Made by a program: the position numbers and the translations under genes. This document shows positions 44,174 to 54,053 of a DNA stretch of 60,330 bases, one piece after another. How positions within the stretch are numbered: position 1 is the first letter of the stretch; every line of letters starts with the position of its first letter. The stretch spans positions 1 through 60,330 of the forward strand of contig CAVOJD010000001.1 of the NCBI GenBank assembly GCA_963696075.1. Direction: 5' to 3'. This stretch comes from CAJQQK01 sp963696075. GTDB taxonomy: Bacteria; Pseudomonadota; Alphaproteobacteria; Rhizobiales; Hyphomicrobiaceae. The notes below the pieces were generated by a model. The model saw only the letters and a program-made list of their open reading frames with translations. It ran no database searches and was not told the DNA's origin.

Positions 44174-44456
44174 GACCGTCCTCCCGCGCACAAGAATGTT
44201 GAACCGGCAGCGAGCCGGCCATCCGGCGTCGGCCGGACACAGGGATGTTCAAAGGGATCACGCATGTTGTCCTCCAGTTGAAACGAGGACACTCAACCTA
44301 TGCACGGTGATGCGACGGGCAACGTGGGCCCAGGGTGTGCCGCGAGCAGTCGCGGGCAGCGGCGGTGTGCCGTGCGATCACAACACGATCACGTGAGGAG
44401 AGATCTTTTGTGGCCAGGACGGGCAGATCGCGCGCATGGCGCGACAACAGTCATGA

Positions 44457-46645
44457 TCAGTCGTACGGATTGTCGAACGGATCGTCGACTGGTGGGTCAA
44501 CGGGGGCGTCATCGGCGCGGTTATCGGTAGGATCACCGGCGGCAGGAGAGGCCGGAGACGTGGCGGCACCACTTTGCAGCACCGGTTTCGACGACAACCG
44601 GTTCCGGCTCGCAGCCAGCAGTTTGTCGAAGCTTTGATCGGCCATCCGATCCATCGCCTCGGCGGTGCCGAACGGAACGGTCACCTGTAGCGCACGGCGG
44701 GTGTGGTTACGCACGAATGCTGCGAAATTCGTGGCGTCCTCGTCCTTGGTCATGGCGTTGAGGAATTCGGGCGTCGTGCGCATCTCGGAGGCGAGCGCGC
44801 GGGCGTCGCGATCCGAAACACCGCCGGTGAACTTGATCGTCGTGTTGGTCATCAAGGAGGCGGGGAGGTTGCGCGAGAGCTGGCCGAGATACTGATGCGC
44901 CATGATGAGGCCGAGATTGAACTTGCGCGCCTGGATGAGCAGGTTGTCGATATTGTCATCGAAATATTCAGACGCCTCGTCGATCCAGAGGAACGTCGGG
45001 CGACGATCATCGCGGGGCAGGGTGGCACGTTCGAAGGCGGCCTTGAGCGTCAATGCGATGATATAGCGGCCGAAGATTGAAGAGGCTTCGGACTTCAGGA
45101 AGTCCTTGGCGGTGTTGACCAGCACGATGCCGCCGTTGTTGAGGGCATCGAAGAGGTCGAGCCGGTTTTCGGGTTGCGCGAACATGCGCTCGAACGAGGG
45201 GTTCTGCAGGACCCCGTAGAGGCGCCGCAGGATCTGTTCGCGCGTCGCCTTGTACGACGGGGCGAAGAAGTGGTTTTCGAAAAAGCCGCGTGCGGTTGGA
45301 GGCAGCGCCTGCGACGGCCGGCATGTACGGCGTCGCGTCTTCGAGCAGCTCGCGCAAGGTGTGGATGGTGGCGCCCGGGATCGACAGCATCAGTTGCGCG
45401 AGGAAGCGAAAGACCATCGATTGCTTCTGGGAGAGTTCGGCACCGAGCAGGCCGCCGAAGATGTAGTCGTAGATCTCGATGATACCGGCCAGCACCTGCT
45501 CGCGATCACGCTGATCGTAGTCGGCAAGGCGATCGGATTGGACGTCGAACAGGTTCAGCGACGGCGGGAAGGCGACGTCGGACGGATCGACAATCAGCAG
45601 CCGCGAGGCCAGCGAGTGCGGGCGATCCGGATCGAACAGTGCGAGGCGCTTGATCGTATCGATCATATCGCCCTGGCTGTCGAGGATGACCATGGCGGGG
45701 ACATCGTCGGGTGCGCGCTGCAAATCCGAAACGATCAGGTGCTGGAGAAGTTGCGTCTTGCCATGGCCGGTTCCGGCGAGAACGTGCATGTGCTCGAAGC
45801 GTGCCGTCTCGGGGAGCACGAACGGCATCGGTGCTCTGGAGCAGGGTCTCGAAGGGCGTGTCCGCGAGATACGTGGTGACCATGTCGGCAGAAGTCATCG
45901 TGCGCGGGTCGGGCCATTTCGCACGATTGGGATTAGCTTCGAACTGCTCGTGGGAGAGGCCGGAGGTTGCGAGAAGATTGTCCTCGAGTTGGATCCAAAG
46001 CAGCCACAGGAGGTTCTTGCAAGACGGGGTCGCCGGACTTGGGCGGAGCAGGTGGGCGTCCGAGCGATAAAGGTCTTTGATGAATTGTGCTGGATTGTGA
46101 AACAGATCCACCAGCGGCACAGTTAGTGCTGCGCCTTCTCCGGTCAGGTCGGCTTGGGCTGGTAGGTTCGGTGCCTGCTCGACGATTATCTTACGCGCCA
46201 GTGCCGAAAAAAGATCTTCGAGGAAAGTGTCGACGCGGTCAAAGTGCGTGAACGTTGCGATCAGTCTTTCGAGTTCCCGCCGCCGTTTGACCTCGAGTTT
46301 GGCATCGTCCGTTGGTTCGTAGGTCGCGTCAGGTTGATAGAGGTCCGCGTAGATGATGAGGCTGATGAAGAGATCATCGAGAGGCTCGACGAGTGCCGCG
46401 GGCGGCTCCCGGCCGAGCCGCTCGTAGGCCACCAGCTTCAGGCGATCACGGTAGTTGGACGCACGGGTGAAATCCCCAACCGGCGACGCATCGATAAGGT
46501 TGCGCGCGCGCCGGGCCAGATTGGGGAGGGAATCGAGTTCGACGCCACCGAACAGCTTTCTTGGTCGGTAGCGCAGGAGATTGAGATGCTCGATGATCGC
46601 GCCGATCAACTGCGAGGGTGGTGGAAAGAACGGACCCGGTGCCAC
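44457..46645 (-). pseudogene. TraG/VirD4-like DNA-transfer ATPase, two frameshifts
   Basis: A large P-loop ATPase of the HerA/VirD4 class, about 725 residues when joined. The N-terminal part (GTG start at 46645) carries membrane- or partner-facing helices. The nucleotide-binding part has Walker A LAGTGHGKTQ and Walker B VILDSQGDMI. The C-terminal part has FLWIDEASEYFDDNIDNLLI then QARKFNLGLIMAHQYLGQLS, the TraD/TraG TraM-recognition pattern, and an Asp/Pro-rich tail (DDAPVDPPVDDPFDNPYD). Shifts at about 45830 (after FETLLQS) and 45310 (after MPAVAG) break the frame. It would move DNA or protein into a secretion channel. A TPR gene ends only five bases upstream of its start. Confidence 0.72.
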
Positions 46646-46650
46646 GGCTG

Positions 46651-47310
46651 CTACCGCCGCCAGCGCCAGTAGACGAACGCGATGCCGAACGTCAGCAGGC
46701 TGACAAGCAGTGCGCCGTCGTTAAGTTGGGCGATCCCGTGGAAAAGGGCAAAAAGGCCGAAACCGACGAGCGCCAGCAGCAGTTTCCAGGAGCCCTTGAA
46801 GCCTGCGATATTGAGGCCGGCGGCAGATGCCGCTGACAATCGGTCAACCAGCTTGAGGTAGTCGAGGTCATCGGGCTGCAGTTCGAGCGCCTTCTTGGCA
46901 TTCTGGAGGGCCAAGTCCTTGTGGCCGACTTCGATATAGGCGTAGGCGATCTCGGAATAAGCAGCCGAAAGGTTGGGATTATGCTTGATCGCCTGTTCGA
47001 GAACTTTGATCGCCTTCTTGTTATTGCCCTGCATTTGGAGGGCGCGGCCTTCGAGACAGAGTATTTGCGCGCGCACTTCATGTTGCGTTGGTGTCATCAC
47101 GACGCCATCGGAATCGGGCACTTCGACTGTTGCCGTTGGATCGAGTTGCGCCGCGTTGTCGAGTTGTCGTGCTGCGAGCGACAACGTTTCGAGGGCGCGA
47201 TGGCTGATCGCCGGGATGTCGGGCGGCTCAACGTCACTGAGGGCACGGTCGGTTTCGAGAACGTAGCTCCAGGCAAGGTTGAGTGCCTGCGTTGCCGTCT
47301 GCGCGGTCAT
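46651..47310 (-). CDS. TPR-repeat membrane protein
   Basis: An intact 219-residue protein. Helical N-terminus (LNLAWSYVLETDRALSDVEP), then two to three TPR units (CLEGRALQMQGNNKKAIKVL, NPNLSAAYSEIAYAYIEVGH, KDLALQNAKKALELQPDDLD). Two C-terminal membrane helices (SWKLLLALVGFGLFALFHGI, GALLVSLLTFGIAFVYWRWR) place the TPRs in the cytoplasm. GGAG precedes the start. It sits between two TraG/VirD4-like ATPase genes and probably scaffolds one or both; that role is inferred from position. Confidence 0.75.
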   Translation of the reverse strand: MTAQTATQALNLAWSYVLETDRALSDVEPPDIPAISHRALETLSLAARQLDNAAQLDPTATVEVPDSDGVVMTPTQHEVRAQILCLEGRALQMQGNNKKAIKVLEQAIKHNPNLSAAYSEIAYAYIEVGHKDLALQNAKKALELQPDDLDYLKLVDRLSAASAAGLNIAGFKGSWKLLLALVGFGLFALFHGIAQLNDGALLVSLLTFGIAFVYWRWRR

Positions 47311-47378
47311 GGCAATCTCCGATCAGTAAAATAACTGCGATATAATCATTGAAAATGGATGCGGGAGCCGATTCGAAA

Positions 47379-48654
47379 TCAAGCATCGCCAGCATAAAAT
47401 CTGGTGATATGTCCTTCGATGATCGCTCGATCGCGGCCGAAACGAACGCGACTGTGGCGTCTCAGCCGATCGGCTCGGGTGTGTAGGGCCTCGGGCGGGG
47501 CAAAACACGAGAGCTGGAATGCACCGCTCGGCACGCCATCGCGCAGCACGGATGCGCGGGCAGTATAGTTCGGCAGCTCTTTCAGTGCCGCCGGATTGGC
47601 GAGATCGAGTTGCCGCGCCAGGATTGGCGCATCCTGCGCGCCAACCCGAAAGCACAGCATGGAGCCGACATTACCGAATACCGCGTCCCGCAAGACCTCG
47701 GGCAATTGCGCGAGGTACTGGTGGGCCAAGGTGAGGGTCAGGCCGTATTTTCGCGCCTCGGACAGGATCAAGGCGAAGCCGGTCGTCGCGAAGGACTGGA
47801 ATTCGTCGGCATAGACATGAAAGGGCGAACGATCGTCTTCGCGGAGATCGCGCCGAGACAACGCGGCCTGCGCCAGTGCCGTTACAAGCAGCGCACCCAA
47901 CAGATGGGCGGGGCCTTCGCCCAGGGCGCCCTTGGACAGGTTGGCGATCAGAACGCGGTTGTCATCCATCATGAACCTCAGATCGATCGTGCTCTTCGGT
48001 TGCGCGATGATGTTGCGAAGGGCCGGCGTCATGAGGACACGTCCGATCTTGTTCAAGACCGGCGCGATGGCTTCTTCGCGAAACCGCGGCGGATAGGCGG
48101 CATATTCGTGCAACCAGAACGCACGCACGACCGGATCGGAGACGTGCGACACGCATTGGGCGCGAAATGGCTCGTCCTGAAGCAGGCGGGGGAGATAGAG
48201 CAGCGTCGCGTCCGGCACATCCATCAAGGACCTCACGGCGTGCGCAAAAATGTGCTCAAGCCGCGGCCCCCAGAAATCCGGCCAGATGGCCCGGAACGCG
48301 GCGACGACACCATCGGCGACCAACGGCCGATGATCCTCCGGTAGACGCGCGAGAAGATTGAACCCGATCGGACGTGCGAGATCAGAGGGATCGAAATAGA
48401 CGAGATCATCACCGCGGCGGCGGGGAAGGAGGCCGACGGCAGCCTCGGCCAGATCGCCGTGCGGATCGAGAAGTGCGAGGCCACGGCCCGTGGCGAGGTC
48501 TTGCGCGATCAGGTTGAGCAGCAGACGTGGATTTGCCGGTGCCGGTCTGGCCGACAACATAGACGTGACGCGCACGTGCGGCAGGGGAGAGGGCGACCGG
48601 CACGTCGTTGCGGTTTCCCAAGTAGAGATTGTTGTGAACATCAATTCGGCTCAT
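47379..48654 (-). pseudogene. Second TraG/VirD4-like DNA-transfer ATPase, frameshifted
   Basis: The start at 48654 reads MSRIDVHNNLYLGNRNDVPV and reaches Walker A VVGQTGTGKST. A one-base shift at about 48522-48530 then moves to the frame of LLLNLIAQDLATGRGLALLD (strand after the P-loop), PHGDL (Walker B-like), FHVYADEFQSFATTGFALIL, SEARKYGLTLTLAHQYLAQL and a C-terminus ending HITRFYAGDA. Joined length is about 424 residues, a compact soluble coupling-type ATPase. The DE motif and AHQYLxQL match those in the larger ATPase downstream, so the two are related but not copies. It is first in the minus-strand set. Confidence 0.72.
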
Positions 48655-49166
48655 GGGCCCAAGCGAGCCACGGCATCACTGGACTGCTCGGCGCATTGAG
48701 CAGTCGCTGGCGCATTTTCGTAGAGATCCAGTGATCCAACACGCGGCGGGATCGGGCAGAGCAATTGGTGCTTGCCTGTCACCTTGCTCCGTTCGTCCGT
48801 CCCACCCGCTTACCGGGGCTCGCTTCGGCGCGTGGCCGAAAGAAACTTCATTGTAGCAGGTGTGGGCAACAGATGCCGGCGATGGGGCAGCCTAATGGAC
48901 GGAAATAAGGGCAAAAGCGGACTCGTTACGCTACAGATGTGCATTTATCAAACTGACCGACTTCTGCCATCGTGCCGGTGCGCAACAGTCGTGTTGCATT
49001 GATGCCCAATTCTGAAGCCTTCAGCATGTGCACCGCAACATTCTGCCCATTACAGGTCATAGAGTTGATCCGTAGCAAGTCTGAGTATTGCACCTCGTGT
49101 CACCATAATATGTAGGTGCTCTTAGCCTCTCTCACAAAGCGTTCCAGGGACCAAATATGCACATTG
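48655..49166. other. Intergenic, no supported gene
   Basis: About 510 bases upstream of the ATPase set and of the broken hpf gene. It should carry both promoters; I cannot place them. No gene seen. Confidence 0.4.
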
Positions 49167-49214
49167 AACCGCCCCGGGTTTGTCGGAGGCTCCAACTCTT
49201 GAGAGACTGGAGCT

Positions 49215-49538
49215 ATGAAGAATCGCAAGACATCCCCGAAGTACGTGCGTGAGCGCGCCGTGCGCATGGTTTTCGATCATGCTGGCGAGTACTCGTCGCA
49301 GTGGGCGGCCATCGAGTCGGTTGCTGCCAAGATCGGCTGCGCGGCGCAGACGCTGCACAGCTGGGTGCGACAGGCAGAGCGCGATGCAGGTCAGCGTGCC
49401 GGTTTGACGACAGACGAACGTGAGCGGCTGAAGGCGCTGGAGCGGGAGAACCGAGAGCTGCGCCAGGCCAACGAGATCCTGCGCAAGGCGAGTGCGTATT
49501 TTGCGCAGGCGGAGCTCGACCGCCGACCGAAGTCATGA
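49215..49538 (+). CDS. IS3-family transposase OrfA
   Basis: A 107-residue helix-turn-helix protein (KYVRERAVRMVFDHAGEYSS, AKIGCAAQTLHSWVRQAERD) with a C-terminal leucine zipper (ERLKALERENRELRQANEIL then RKASAYFAQAELDRR). It provides the DNA-binding part of the IS3 transposase. Its stop overlaps the OrfB start by ATGA, so OrfB is translated by coupling or, as in other IS3 elements, by a minus-one frameshift. Confidence 0.92.
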   Translation: MKNRKTSPKYVRERAVRMVFDHAGEYSSQWAAIESVAAKIGCAAQTLHSWVRQAERDAGQRAGLTTDERERLKALERENRELRQANEILRKASAYFAQAELDRRPKS

Positions 49539-50464
49539 CGGCCTTCATCGATGAGCACCGGTCAGCGTTCGGGGTCGAGCCGATCTGCAATGTGCTGCCG
49601 ATCGCCCCGTCGACCTATTATGAGCACGCCCGCCGTCGCGAGCGCCCTGAGGCTGCACCGGATCGTGTCCGCCGAGATGCTCGATTGTGCCCCGAGATCC
49701 AAAGGGTTTTCGATGAGAACTACCGCGTTTATGGCGCGCGCAAGGTCTGGCGGCAGCTCCTGCGTGAAGGGCACTCGGTGGCCCGATGCACCGTGGAGCG
49801 GTTGATGCGTTCGATGGGCTTGCAAGGCGTGATCCGTGGCAAACGGGTCCGCACGACAATTTCCGACAAGGCTGCGCCTTGCCCGCGCGACTACGTCAAT
49901 CGGCAGTTTCAACCGCCACGTCCGAACCAACTCTGGGTATCGGACTTCACTTACGTCGCGACATCATGGCGGAGCCGTGCTTCGCACTGGGTGCAGGGCT
50001 TCGTCTATGTGGCGTTCGTCATCGACGCCTATGCCCGCCGGATTGTCGGCTGGCGCGTCAGCCGGACGGCACACGCAGGCTTCGTGTTGGATGCCTTGGA
50101 GCAGGCTCTGCACGATCGTCGACCTGTCGGCGGCGGGCTGGTTCATCACTCCGATCGCGGCGTGCAGTACGTCTCGATCAAATACACTGAGCGCTTGGCC
50201 GAAGCCGGTCTCGTGCCGTCCGTCGGCAGCGTGGGCGATAGCTATGACAACGCCCTCGCCGAGACGATCAACGGGCTCTACAAAGCAGAAGTCATCCATC
50301 GGCGTGGACCGTGGCGGTCGCTGGAAGCCGTCGAGTTCGCGACGCTGGAATGGGTCGATTGGTTCAACAACCGCCGCCTGCTCTCGTCCATTGGCAACGT
50401 CCCGCCAGCCGAAGCAGAAGCGGCCTACTACACAAGCCTGGAGAACTGTAGGATCGCAGCCTGA
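49535..50464 (+). CDS. IS3-family transposase OrfB (integrase core)
   Basis: A 309-residue catalytic subunit. An HTH_21-type region (RVFDENYRVYGARKVWRQLL) precedes the RNase-H-like core with Asp in NQLWVSDFTYVATSW, Asp in GLVHHSDRGVQYVSIKYTER, and Glu in SYDNALAETINGLYKAEVIH. The C-terminal WVDWFNNRRLLSSIGNVPPA is typical. Frame intact and ends intact, so the element may be active. Confidence 0.93.
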   Translation: MTAFIDEHRSAFGVEPICNVLPIAPSTYYEHARRRERPEAAPDRVRRDARLCPEIQRVFDENYRVYGARKVWRQLLREGHSVARCTVERLMRSMGLQGVIRGKRVRTTISDKAAPCPRDYVNRQFQPPRPNQLWVSDFTYVATSWRSRASHWVQGFVYVAFVIDAYARRIVGWRVSRTAHAGFVLDALEQALHDRRPVGGGLVHHSDRGVQYVSIKYTERLAEAGLVPSVGSVGDSYDNALAETINGLYKAEVIHRRGPWRSLEAVEFATLEWVDWFNNRRLLSSIGNVPPAEAEAAYYTSLENCRIAA

Positions 50465-50757
50465 CTCAAACGAAACAGCCTCCGGTGTTTCCGGGGCGGT
50501 TCAGTGGAAGTCCACCTCAGTGATGAGAACGCGCGTAAGACGGGGCAAGATGACAGGCGCTGCATGATCGAGGCTCGACTTGAGCGACAGCAGCCTACAG
50601 CGGTTACACACGGGGCTGCAACAATGGAACAAGCGGTCAAGGGAGCCGCCGACAAGCTGAAGAGATCACTCGAGAGCAACTTGGGTCGGTTGAATGACGG
50701 TCATTAGCCTATTCGCGCGCCAGCCAAGGCAGCGAGGCAAGGAGTTATGCGCGAAAA

Positions 50758-52140
50758 TTGGTGACGGCGTGAATCGATGAAGGCGGCATATCATGAGGTT
50801 GCTTGACGACCTCACTTCTCCACCAAAGGAGCGATATGTTGTGTCCCAGAATAACGTCACCAAGCTGGTTCAACCAGGACCCTTTTTCGATCTTCTCACC
50901 GATATCCTGCGCGATGGTGCGCGAACGCTGCTTGCCCAGGCCGTCGAAGCGGAAGTTGCAGCCTTCACCGCCAAACATGCCGATCTCAAAACACAGGACG
51001 GCCATCAGCGCATTGTTCGCCATGGCCATCTGCCCGAACGCGAGATCATGACGGGCATCGGACCGGTTGCCGTGCGCCAGCCGCGTGTCCGCGACCGGGC
51101 AACAGACGGCAATGATTCGAGCCGCATCCGGTTCACGCCGGCAATCCTGCCACCCTATGCCCGGCGCAGCAGGAGCCTCAATGTCCTGCTGCCGATCCTC
51201 TATCTCAAAGGCATTTCGACCGGTGACTTCGCCGAAGCGCTCAGCGCCCTGCTCGGTCAGGATGCACCCGGCCTGTCGGCTTCGACCATTGCGCGATTGA
51301 AGCAGGATTGGAGCGACGAGCACACCCGTTGGCAGGCGCGCGATCTGTCTGCGCGCAACTACGTCTACGTCTGGGCGGACGGCATTCACTTGCAGGCGCG
51401 TCTTGAAGACGAGAAGCAATGCATTCTGGTCATCATCGGCGCGACGCCGGAGGGCAGGAAAGAGCTTATCGGTTTTACGGACGGTGCGCGGGAAAGTGCG
51501 CATGACTGGCGGGAACTTCTGCTCGACCTGAAACCGCGCGGGTTGAGCATAGCCCCGAAGATTGCCGTTGCCGATGGTGCGCTCGGGTTCTGGAAGGCGC
51601 TCGGTGAAGTCTGGCCGAGATGCCAAGAGCAGCGCTGCTGGGTTCATAAGACCGCCAACATTCTGAACAAGCTGACGAGGAAACTTGGACCGAAAGCCAA
51701 ACGTTCATTGCAGGAGATCTGGATGGCGGAGACCAAAACCGATGCTGAGGCCGCGTTCGACGCCTTCATCGAAACCTACACTCTAAAGTACGAGAAGGCC
51801 GCCGCCTGCCTCGCCAAGGATCGTGTGTCCCTACTCGCCTTCTACGACTTCCCGGCCGAGCATTGGATCCATCTGCGCACCACAAACCCGATCGAAAGTA
51901 CGTTCGCAACCGTGCGGCACCGTACGGTTCGCACGAGAGGCTGCCTGTCAAACAAGACGGCACTCGCGATGGTCTTCAAGCTTGTCGAGGGCGCGCAGAA
52001 AACCTGGCGCCGTCTCAATGGTCCGCAGCAGTTGCCAAAGATCATTCAAGGTGTGAAGTTTGCAGACGGGCTTGAGGTTGTCGCGACCGACGATCTCCAA
52101 GCCAAAATCGCCGCCGCCTGATCCGGCATGCCGTCACCAA
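50758..52140 (+). mobile_element. IS256-family insertion sequence
   Basis: TTGGTGACGGCGTG at 50758 and CATGCCGTCACCAA ending at 52140 are inverted repeats (13 of 14 match) that enclose one IS256 transposase. Exact outer limits may extend a few bases. No clear 8-9-bp target duplication was seen. Confidence 0.7.
50841..52121 (+). CDS. IS256 family (Mutator-like) transposase
   Basis: A protein of about 426 residues. N-terminal HTH part (FFDLLTDILRDGARTLLAQA), then the DDE core: YVYVWADGIHLQARLEDEKQ (first Asp), IAVADGALGFWKALGEVWPR (second Asp), RCWVHKTANILNKL with the conserved C/H, and the Glu in RTTNPIESTFATVRHRTVRT. The GTG at 50841 (preceded by AAAGGAG) is preferred over the ATG at 50793, which has no ribosome-binding site. 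Intact. Confidence 0.92.
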   Translation: MSQNNVTKLVQPGPFFDLLTDILRDGARTLLAQAVEAEVAAFTAKHADLKTQDGHQRIVRHGHLPEREIMTGIGPVAVRQPRVRDRATDGNDSSRIRFTPAILPPYARRSRSLNVLLPILYLKGISTGDFAEALSALLGQDAPGLSASTIARLKQDWSDEHTRWQARDLSARNYVYVWADGIHLQARLEDEKQCILVIIGATPEGRKELIGFTDGARESAHDWRELLLDLKPRGLSIAPKIAVADGALGFWKALGEVWPRCQEQRCWVHKTANILNKLTRKLGPKAKRSLQEIWMAETKTDAEAAFDAFIETYTLKYEKAAACLAKDRVSLLAFYDFPAEHWIHLRTTNPIESTFATVRHRTVRTRGCLSNKTALAMVFKLVEGAQKTWRRLNGPQQLPKIIQGVKFADGLEVVATDDLQAKIAAA

Positions 52141-52266
52141 GATTCAGCCATAGCTCCGAGGCAAGCTCCTGACTGCCTAAGAGGTGGCATGGCTCGGTTA
52201 CTCAGGTGAACGCTGCCAGCCAATTGAAAGGGCCTGTGGTTTCCAAGTGGAACAATGGAGATATCG

Positions 52267-52515
52267 ATGCGCCTAGCTCTAAAAACATGGATCAGCAACG
52301 GCGAGGACGTCCGAGCAACATCGCTATTAGGTGTGGCCGATGCCGATAATCCCGACATGCTACCGACAATTTTAGCTAGCGGCCATTGGCAAGAGTTCCG
52401 CATGATTGGTGAAAGTGACTTCAAGCTGGCAGATGAGGCAAGAAATGCCTCGTTGAAGAATGAATTTTGCATTTTTAATGCATGGGTTTATGTCCCTGCA
52501 TTGGTAGCTGACTGA
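52267..52515 (+). CDS. Small hypothetical protein (82 aa)
   Basis: An 82-residue frame (MRLALKTWISNGEDVRATSL, LGVADADNPDMLPTILASGH, WQEFRMIGESDFKLADEARN) ending in hydrophobic FNAWVYVPALVAD. GGAG lies six bases before the start at 52267. AT-richer than its surroundings, like the MscS gene that starts three bases after its stop, so the two are probably one transcript and share an origin. No family recognised. Confidence 0.5.
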   Translation: MRLALKTWISNGEDVRATSLLGVADADNPDMLPTILASGHWQEFRMIGESDFKLADEARNASLKNEFCIFNAWVYVPALVAD

Positions 52516-52518
52516 ACA

Positions 52519-53952
52519 ATGGCAGCCACCTCGTTCACTACAATGATACCGCGAGCCCTAATAATTGCAGGCGCCATTTATGTGATAGGCGCTCAACTAG
52601 CGTTGTCTCAGACACCGGATACGCCGGCGCCTGTCCCAAAGATTGAGGACGCGGTGCCGCCCCCCAAAAAAGAGGTTGTAGTTGAGCCCCGTGCGGGAGA
52701 CCAACAGATCGCGCAGCGCTTAAAGGATATCCTTCTGGCCACTGGCTGGTTCGAAAATCCGGTGGTTAAAGTGCGTGACGGTGTAGTATTTCTGGACGGC
52801 GAAGCGCTCGAGGAGATCCACCGGAAATGGGCAGGCGATCTGGCCCAAAGCACGCAAGATGTTGTAGCTGTTGTAAACAGGATGGAAATTCGGCGTGAGG
52901 TTAGCTGGAAATTTGAAGCAACCCAAAAACAAGTTAATGATCTTTATTGGCAAATTGCTCGCTCTTTGCCGATAGTGCTGTTGGGTATACTGGTCCTATT
53001 GATCACAATGGCTGTTGCTAAAATTGTAGCAATACTAGCGCGCTATTTTTTGAGGCCGCGCATAGATTCGCCATTGCTACTCAATGTAGTGGCCCGAGCC
53101 ATTGCGATTCCAGTGCTCCTTGTCGGCCTCTATATTGTGCTACTCTTCTCAAATTTGACGCGCCTCGCATTAACTGTTCTCGGAGGCACAGGTATAGCTG
53201 GTCTTATCCTCGGACTAGCATTTCGGGATATCACAGAGAACTATTTGGCCAGCCTTGTTCTGAGTTTTCGAAATCCATTTCGAATGGGCGACTATATTGC
53301 TGTCGATGGCTCAGAAGGAATAGTCCAAAACCTAAATACGCGAACGACAGTTCTGCTTACGCTGGATGGCAATCACGTACAGATCCCAAACGCGATCGTG
53401 TTCAAAAGCAAGATAGTCAATTTTAGTTCTAGCCCTAACAGACGATCGGAGTTTTCGGTGGGGATTGGCTACGACTGTGCCATTAGTCAAGCGCAAGACA
53501 TCATTCTTGGAGTTCTCAAAGGACATGATGCCGTACTCGCTGAACCTGAGCCACTTGTGCTGGTCCACGAACTTAAAGCCGCGACCGTCGATCTAAAGGT
53601 CTATTATTGGTTTGATAGCACCGTCTACTCTCCCATAAAAATCCAATCTGCCATGCTCCGCCTCACGAAACGTGCCCTGCTTGAGGCTGGGATATCAATG
53701 CCCGACGATGCACGAGAGATCGTTTTCCCTCGTGGAGTCCCAATCGTTCGTTTCGACGACAAGATTCTGCCAAGCACTGGACATCTCGAGAGCGCGAGTC
53801 CGCCCCCATCTAGAGAACTTGAAATATCTGAATCTGCGACCGACGCGGAGGGTGATCTGATGAACGAAGACGAAAGTCTGAAGCGTGGGGCCGACGGATC
53901 AACAGGATTAGACAACGACGACAATCTATTGCGGGATAGAAAACCTGCCTGA
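52519..53952 (+). CDS. MscS-family mechanosensitive channel with BON-like domain
   Basis: A 477-residue inner-membrane channel. Signal-like N-terminus (to about 30), a Pro-rich linker (31-58), then a BON-like domain (about 60-125; QQIAQRLKDILLATGWFENP, VVKVRDGVVFLDGEALEEIH) placed in the periplasm. Helices TM1 (150-175) and TM2 (190-210) precede the pore helix (217-245; GGTGIAGLILGLAFRDITEN) and the MscS beta domain (NPFRMGDYIAVDGSEGIVQN, VQIPNAIVFKSKIVNFSSSP). A long acidic C-terminal tail (ATDAEGDLMNEDESLKRGAD) follows. It would release solutes on osmotic downshift. GC content is lower than that of neighbouring genes. Confidence 0.85.
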   Translation: MAATSFTTMIPRALIIAGAIYVIGAQLALSQTPDTPAPVPKIEDAVPPPKKEVVVEPRAGDQQIAQRLKDILLATGWFENPVVKVRDGVVFLDGEALEEIHRKWAGDLAQSTQDVVAVVNRMEIRREVSWKFEATQKQVNDLYWQIARSLPIVLLGILVLLITMAVAKIVAILARYFLRPRIDSPLLLNVVARAIAIPVLLVGLYIVLLFSNLTRLALTVLGGTGIAGLILGLAFRDITENYLASLVLSFRNPFRMGDYIAVDGSEGIVQNLNTRTTVLLTLDGNHVQIPNAIVFKSKIVNFSSSPNRRSEFSVGIGYDCAISQAQDIILGVLKGHDAVLAEPEPLVLVHELKAATVDLKVYYWFDSTVYSPIKIQSAMLRLTKRALLEAGISMPDDAREIVFPRGVPIVRFDDKILPSTGHLESASPPPSRELEISESATDAEGDLMNEDESLKRGADGSTGLDNDDNLLRDRKPA

Positions 53953-54053
53953 GCAATGATCCGGTTGATAGGACGTCAACTCAACAGCAGTCACGATCGC
54001 GCCTCTGGCCAAGTGCCTGCGGCGGGCCCCAGAACCGCTCTAGGGTTCTCCTG

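Larger units (their letters stand above)
49175..50503 (+). mobile_element. IS3-family insertion sequence
   Basis: The ends TGAACCGCCCCGG (from 49175) and CCGGGGCGGTTCA (to 50503) form inverted repeats of about 27 bases with several mismatches inside. Length 1,329 bp with orfA and orfB. No matching short direct repeats flank it (CAT left, GTG right), consistent with an adjacent deletion in hpf. Confidence 0.85.
49167..50707 (+). pseudogene. hpf: HPF paralogue interrupted by IS3 with internal deletion
   Basis: The left remnant ATGCACAT (49167-49174), preceded by CAGGGACCAAAT, matches the start of the intact hpf (MHI...). The right remnant (50504-50707) reads VEVHLSDENARKTGQDDRRC, MIEARLERQQPTAVTHGAAT and MEQAVKGAADKLKRSLESNL, nearly the same as the intact copy at 31551-31868 from its RVEVHLSD onward. 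The IS3 element lies exactly between, and about 35 codons are missing, so insertion was accompanied by a deletion. The product cannot be made. Confidence 0.7.

Noticed and set aside
45250..45879. A 209-codon plus-strand frame opposite the larger ATPase gene
   Set aside because: Antisense shadow; the conserved P-loop protein is on the other strand.
17070..48990. A 17-base match, CGTGCCGGTGCGCAACA, near 17070 and near 48971
   Set aside because: Flanks diverge quickly and neither copy has a clear function; could be chance or an old remnant.
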